A stretch of 16,977 nucleotides of DNA from Saprospiraceae bacterium. GTDB lineage: Bacteria; Bacteroidota; Bacteroidia; Chitinophagales; Saprospiraceae. Below the pieces are notes generated by a model. The model did not search any database. It saw only the letters and a program-made list of their open reading frames with translations, and was not told the origin of the DNA. Of the stretch, positions 13,282 to 16,977 are shown one piece after another. The stretch is taken from positions 1 to 16,977 of the forward strand of contig JAHDII010000043.1 in assembly GCA_020630895.1 (NCBI GenBank), in the 5' to 3' direction. Every line of letters begins with the position of its first letter. Within the stretch, counting starts at the first letter, position 1. The position numbers and the translations under genes are program-made.

Positions 13282-16200
13282 TTAAAACTGCCCTGCTAAA
13301 ACACAAGTTTTTTTATAAATATCTACATTTCCATTGGTATCAAATAATTCGATCCATAAAATATAAATTCCTACTCTTGCTTTTTCACCATTATCATTGG
13401 TACCATCCCATTGATAAAAACCATTAGCAGCCAATAATTCATTTTCCACTAAATCTTTAACCATGCGTCCCTTAGCATCATAGACTTTAATATTAACAGT
13501 ATATCCTGTTGTAGGTACTAAATAATCTAGACGTAAAATATCTTTATATCCATCACTATCTGGAGAAAATGTATTATCTGCAAAAGTAAAAATATCATCA
13601 CTTGCAGCACCTGCAATATATTGAGAGTTTTGATAAGTTGGTGTTGCATATCCTACTGATGAAGCAGCAGAATGCCAATTAGAACGACTATTAGTAAATT
13701 CATCAAAATCAATCCTTTCTAAAGAAACGCCCTTGGTTTCATCTATTAATTCAAAATGAAAATTCTCATTATAATCTAATTTATCAATAATGCGTCCTAG
13801 AGTAAATAATGTTACATTTCCCTCATCAGCAGAAAAAGTGGGTAGATCATTTTGTAATAATAAATCGGGATTAGGAACATTATATTTTTCTATAATATCC
13901 GCAGGATTTTCTGTTAGTACAACATAAGACTGAGGGAATAATAAATAATCTACTTCAATATTAGCACTAGCACTTCCTGCAACATCATTAATAATATTCA
14001 AATCTCCTATATTCACAATCTTATTAGAATTATTATATAATTCAAGAAAATCAACTCCTCCTACTAAAGGATCCGCCAAAATTTCATTAATAACAACGTC
14101 TCCTTCTTCTATTTCTTCTGGTAAAGCAAAAGAAACGGTATTATTCATTCCAAAAGGATTTCCTATACAATCTGTTACTGCACTTGCTATCGTTAATTGA
14201 TACACCGTACTTGGAATTAATGAGGTATTCAATATTATTGTTACAGAATTATTTTCAGGAGCATTAATAGAAACTGAGGCAATATCTATATTGCCATCTA
14301 TTGAATAAGAATTCGCATTCGATGCTGTTATAGGATCTAAAGCTTCTGTAAAAAATGCAGTAATGGTCATTGGATCTGTAGGAAAAGCAGAAATAATATC
14401 TGGGAAATTATCATCTACCTGATCATCTACAATAGAATTGACTTGGCTAGGTGTTCCTCCAAAAAGACTAGTAGAAGCAGACCAATTTTCAGCACCATCA
14501 CAAGGAGCAGAAGGATTGATTCTTTCTAAAGTCCAACCTCCATCATCTTTGCTTGTATCATTATACCAAGAAATATTATATTCTACAGCATCTATTACAG
14601 TTCCTAAATTAGATTGTAAAGAAATATCATCGCCACTATTTGACATACTTACCATACTTTCTAAAGCTATACTCGGTCCAAAATCGTTAAAATTAACACC
14701 TGGAGTATCTTTATAAACTACAATATAATCTCCTGGTTCTAATATTACCGCAGGAAGAGGATCTGAAGAACTTGTTCCACTCCAAAAAGTAAAGTTTTCT
14801 AAATTAATCGTTTTATCACTTCTATTATAAATTTCTACAAATTCCACTTCAGGAAGCCCTAAAGCAGGCGATGGATCTGGTAATAATTCATTAATAATAA
14901 TATCATATTGTGCTGCGGGTTCATACAACTGAAACGTAGCAGAATTATTATTAAGATCTATTGTATTTATAGATACACAATCACTAATATCTGTTGCAGT
15001 TAAGGTATATAAAATATTAAATCCAAATGATGTTCCAAAAGTAAGTTCTACAACATTAGGAGCTACTAAATTAACTGAAGAAGGATTTCCTATTCCATTA
15101 TCAACTGTATAATTAGTCATATCCATTGCAGATGTAGGATCTACTGTATTAGAAAAAGTAACTGTAATCATTCCATTTTCATCAACCGAAGCACTGCTCA
15201 ATTGCAAATTGACTGTGTTTGAAATATCATAAACTGAATTTTGAGTTCCAGGAGTTCCTCCTAAAACATCATTAGATGCAATCCAATTGTCTGAAGGAAC
15301 AACACATAAATTTTCTGGATTAATTAGTTCTAAAGTCCAACCACCATCATCTTTAATTGCATCTTGATACCAAGCATCATCATAATCTACACTATTAATA
15401 ATCGTTCCTCCTAAATCTACAATCGTAATATTATCCCCTCCATTAGTTAAAGCATTAAAACTAGAAACTGCTACTACATTTGTAATCCCTTGGGCTGTAA
15501 ATAATGAGAGATTGGAATCATCTGTGATAACTACATATTCTCCTGGTAATAATAAATATTCAGGCATGGCTTGAGGAGTAGAACCACTTGATAATTCATA
15601 ATCTGCTAAATCAAATACTTTAGAAGTAGTTCTATTATATAATTCTACAAATTCAGCATCTGGCAATCCCACTACTGGGCTTGGATCAGCCATAAATTCA
15701 TTAATTAGTATATCAAAAGGAATGGCTGCTTCTCCTACTGCATAAGTAAAACTCTGTGTAGTTCCTGTTGAAGCATTACCAGATATATCTGATACTGTTG
15801 AAGTAACATCATAACTGCTAAGATTTGTTAAAGGTGTAGATAAATCTAAAATTACAGCGGAAGGATTTGATGGATCTAAAGCTGCTGTTGCAATACTAAT
15901 TCCTCCTGAAATAGAAAAATTTCCTGCATTTCCTGCTGATGTAGGATCTAAAGGTTCATCAAAAACAACTAAGATCTGGTTATCTGAAATGACTTCTATA
16001 CTATTGATTGTAGGAGGTATATTATCTGTAAAGATAGGATTGACATAAAAATCATCAAAGAAAAATTTATCTTTCCGGGTAGTTGTATAATTACATCTTA
16101 CACCAAAATATGTTCCTTGAGGATGAGTAGCATCTGTTGCTGTTCCTTGAGAAACAAAATTAGTTCCTCCTGCATAATCTACTAATAATTCCCAATTATT

Positions 16201-16671
16201 AGTAGCATCCCTAGTTACTCTAACTTTTATTGCTGGTGTTGTAGCAACTGTCCCCACTGCACTACTGATAACAGCAGTAGTAGATGTTCCTGTTTGACTT
16301 CTTAATTCTACTACATCATCTGTTCCTCCAACCAATACAAAATAACCATTCAAAGAACCTGCAAAATCTGGTTGATCTGCATTCAAATATATTCTAGTAT
16401 AATTACTCGCTGAAGGATTAAAATCTAACCGAACATAAAATTCCCAAGTAGCTAAACCTTGTGTAGGAGCTAAAATATACAAATTTGAAACAGGAGATTC
16501 ATAATTGACATCATTCAGTTGTAGCTCGTTCGTATTGATTTGAAAGCGATTGGTATTTCCCAACCATTCAGGGTTATTTGTAAAATCACCATCTGAAAAA
16601 TCATCAGAAATTTGAGCTATACTATAAAATGTAAGTAACAAAAAAATGGGTAGAATTAATATTTTTTTCAT
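13282..16671 (-). CDS. Large secreted modular protein with three lamin-tail domains
   Basis: An exported 1129-residue surface protein. Residues 1-19 are a signal peptide ending in YSIAQ. Residues 20-212 form an N-terminal beta domain (DDFSDGDFTNNPEW start) resembling a concanavalin-like lectin/glucanase jelly roll. Three units follow, each an Ig-like (SbsA/Big_5-type) domain and then a lamin-tail domain. The Ig parts are at about 215-310, 485-580 and 755-850, recognisable by 'F.E.LDP.(S/T)A.(N/S)A..(Y/F)SI'. The lamin-tail parts are at about 319-475, 589-745 and 857-1015, starting INEFMADPSP, INELLPDPSP and INEILADP with 'F(V/L)E(L/I)YN'. Units 1 and 2 share KDDGGWTLE. Residues 1030-1129 (FSPDSDGYKD, then GFYQWDGTNDNG and GIYILWIELFD) resemble a FlgD-like / T9SS type B C-terminal domain. 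It is probably secreted by T9SS and may bind surfaces or polymers; no catalytic site is visible. rlmF follows by 16 nt. Confidence 0.88.
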   Translation of the reverse strand: MKKILILPIFLLLTFYSIAQISDDFSDGDFTNNPEWLGNTNRFQINTNELQLNDVNYESPVSNLYILAPTQGLATWEFYVRLDFNPSASNYTRIYLNADQPDFAGSLNGYFVLVGGTDDVVELRSQTGTSTTAVISSAVGTVATTPAIKVRVTRDATNNWELLVDYAGGTNFVSQGTATDATHPQGTYFGVRCNYTTTRKDKFFFDDFYVNPIFTDNIPPTINSIEVISDNQILVVFDEPLDPTSAGNAGNFSISGGISIATAALDPSNPSAVILDLSTPLTNLSSYDVTSTVSDISGNASTGTTQSFTYAVGEAAIPFDILINEFMADPSPVVGLPDAEFVELYNRTTSKVFDLADYELSSGSTPQAMPEYLLLPGEYVVITDDSNLSLFTAQGITNVVAVSSFNALTNGGDNITIVDLGGTIINSVDYDDAWYQDAIKDDGGWTLELINPENLCVVPSDNWIASNDVLGGTPGTQNSVYDISNTVNLQLSSASVDENGMITVTFSNTVDPTSAMDMTNYTVDNGIGNPSSVNLVAPNVVELTFGTSFGFNILYTLTATDISDCVSINTIDLNNNSATFQLYEPAAQYDIIINELLPDPSPALGLPEVEFVEIYNRSDKTINLENFTFWSGTSSSDPLPAVILEPGDYIVVYKDTPGVNFNDFGPSIALESMVSMSNSGDDISLQSNLGTVIDAVEYNISWYNDTSKDDGGWTLERINPSAPCDGAENWSASTSLFGGTPSQVNSIVDDQVDDNFPDIISAFPTDPMTITAFFTEALDPITASNANSYSIDGNIDIASVSINAPENNSVTIILNTSLIPSTVYQLTIASAVTDCIGNPFGMNNTVSFALPEEIEEGDVVINEILADPLVGGVDFLELYNNSNKIVNIGDLNIINDVAGSASANIEVDYLLFPQSYVVLTENPADIIEKYNVPNPDLLLQNDLPTFSADEGNVTLFTLGRIIDKLDYNENFHFELIDETKGVSLERIDFDEFTNSRSNWHSAASSVGYATPTYQNSQYIAGAASDDIFTFADNTFSPDSDGYKDILRLDYLVPTTGYTVNIKVYDAKGRMVKDLVENELLAANGFYQWDGTNDNGEKARVGIYILWIELFDTNGNVDIYKKTCVLAGQF

Positions 16672-16851
16672 GATAAGATTGTAAATGAAATAAATTCGTC
16701 TTGGTTAAAGATATTTAAAAATACTTAATATCATTGTCTTTATGTATCCGAAATATACTGAAGTTATTGATTATCATTCATATTTTATGAAAAAATAAAA
16801 ATAGATAGATAAAAGTAATCATTTAGGGTTTTTATTTTATAAAAAACATTG

Positions 16852-16859
16852 TATATTTG
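16852..16859 (+). promoter_or_regulatory. Probable promoter box for tRNA-Glu
   Basis: TATATTTG is a full TAnnTTTG match 66 nt before the tRNA, on the same strand, in a 254-bp gap with no gene. No TTTG element is found at the usual upstream distance. Confidence 0.5.
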
Positions 16860-16925
16860 CCCTGCTTTTAAAAGAAAAGTATTTTTTGAACTTAATTGTT
16901 TAAATAATAGTTCATTTATTGATAT

Positions 16926-16977
16926 GGTCCGTTCGTCTAGGGGTTAGGACGCCAGGTTTTCATCCTGGTAACACGGG
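16926..16977 (+). tRNA. tRNA-Glu (anticodon TTC), 3' end cut by the window edge
   Basis: The 5' acceptor strand GGTCCGT is followed by the D-arm GTCTAGGGGTTAGGAC and an anticodon stem CCAGG/CCTGG enclosing TTTTCAT, giving anticodon TTC, which reads GAA and GAG. The variable loop TAACA and the start of the T-stem (CGGG) are present. The T-loop and 3' acceptor strand lie beyond the right edge. No base irregularities are seen. Confidence 0.95.

Noticed and set aside
14438..14716. Rightward open frame inside the lamin-tail protein gene
   Set aside because: It is antisense to lamin-tail unit 2, with no independent support.

Overview
This AT-rich window looks like chromosomal DNA of a member of the Bacteroidota. 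The evidence is protein families typical of that phylum: a LytTR response regulator, secreted proteins with C-terminal domains resembling type IX secretion (T9SS) sorting domains, a lamin-tail-domain surface protein, and a lipoprotein with an EGF-like start. Several gene starts also have the phylum's TAnnTTTG promoter box upstream. A flavobacterium-like lineage is plausible, but the genus cannot be read from this sequence. Most of the region is ordinary housekeeping and cell-envelope coding. I see no transposase, integrase, CRISPR array or phage module.

Layout. (1) 1-666: the 3' part of a LytTR response regulator, cut by the left edge. (2) 671-3661, leftward: a two-TM membrane protein with a possible bacterial PH-like fold. 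Upstream of it is a 596-residue protein whose last third resembles a calcium-binding TerD domain. (3) 3756-3914, leftward: a tRNA-like gene with a 41-nt insertion bounded by a near-perfect 15-nt direct repeat at the anticodon arm, followed by a hairpin terminator. (4) 4102-4572, leftward: a small lipoprotein and its terminator. (5) 4729-6911, leftward: two family-2 glycosyltransferases 2 nt apart. (6) 6987-10390, rightward: a small conserved protein, a DUF445 membrane protein, a ComF-type phosphoribosyltransferase and an RmlD-type sugar-nucleotide reductase. (7) 10520-12361, rightward: a PhoD-like secreted phosphatase, closed by a strong shared terminator. (8) 12423-16671, leftward: a large modular surface protein with three lamin-tail domains, then rlmF 16 nt downstream. 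(9) 16926-16977: the 5' part of tRNA-Glu(UUC), cut by the right edge.

How the genes may work together. The two glycosyltransferases form a clear transcription unit, probably for lipid-linked or exported polysaccharide. RmlD could supply a deoxysugar to surface polysaccharide, but no other rml gene is nearby. PhoD, the lamin-tail protein and the lipoprotein are cell-surface or secreted. The TerD-like protein and the membrane protein after it may be a pair, but no other ter gene is visible.

The two items most worth a second look are the interrupted tRNA-like gene and the TerD-like fusion protein. I cannot show that any complete new system is present.
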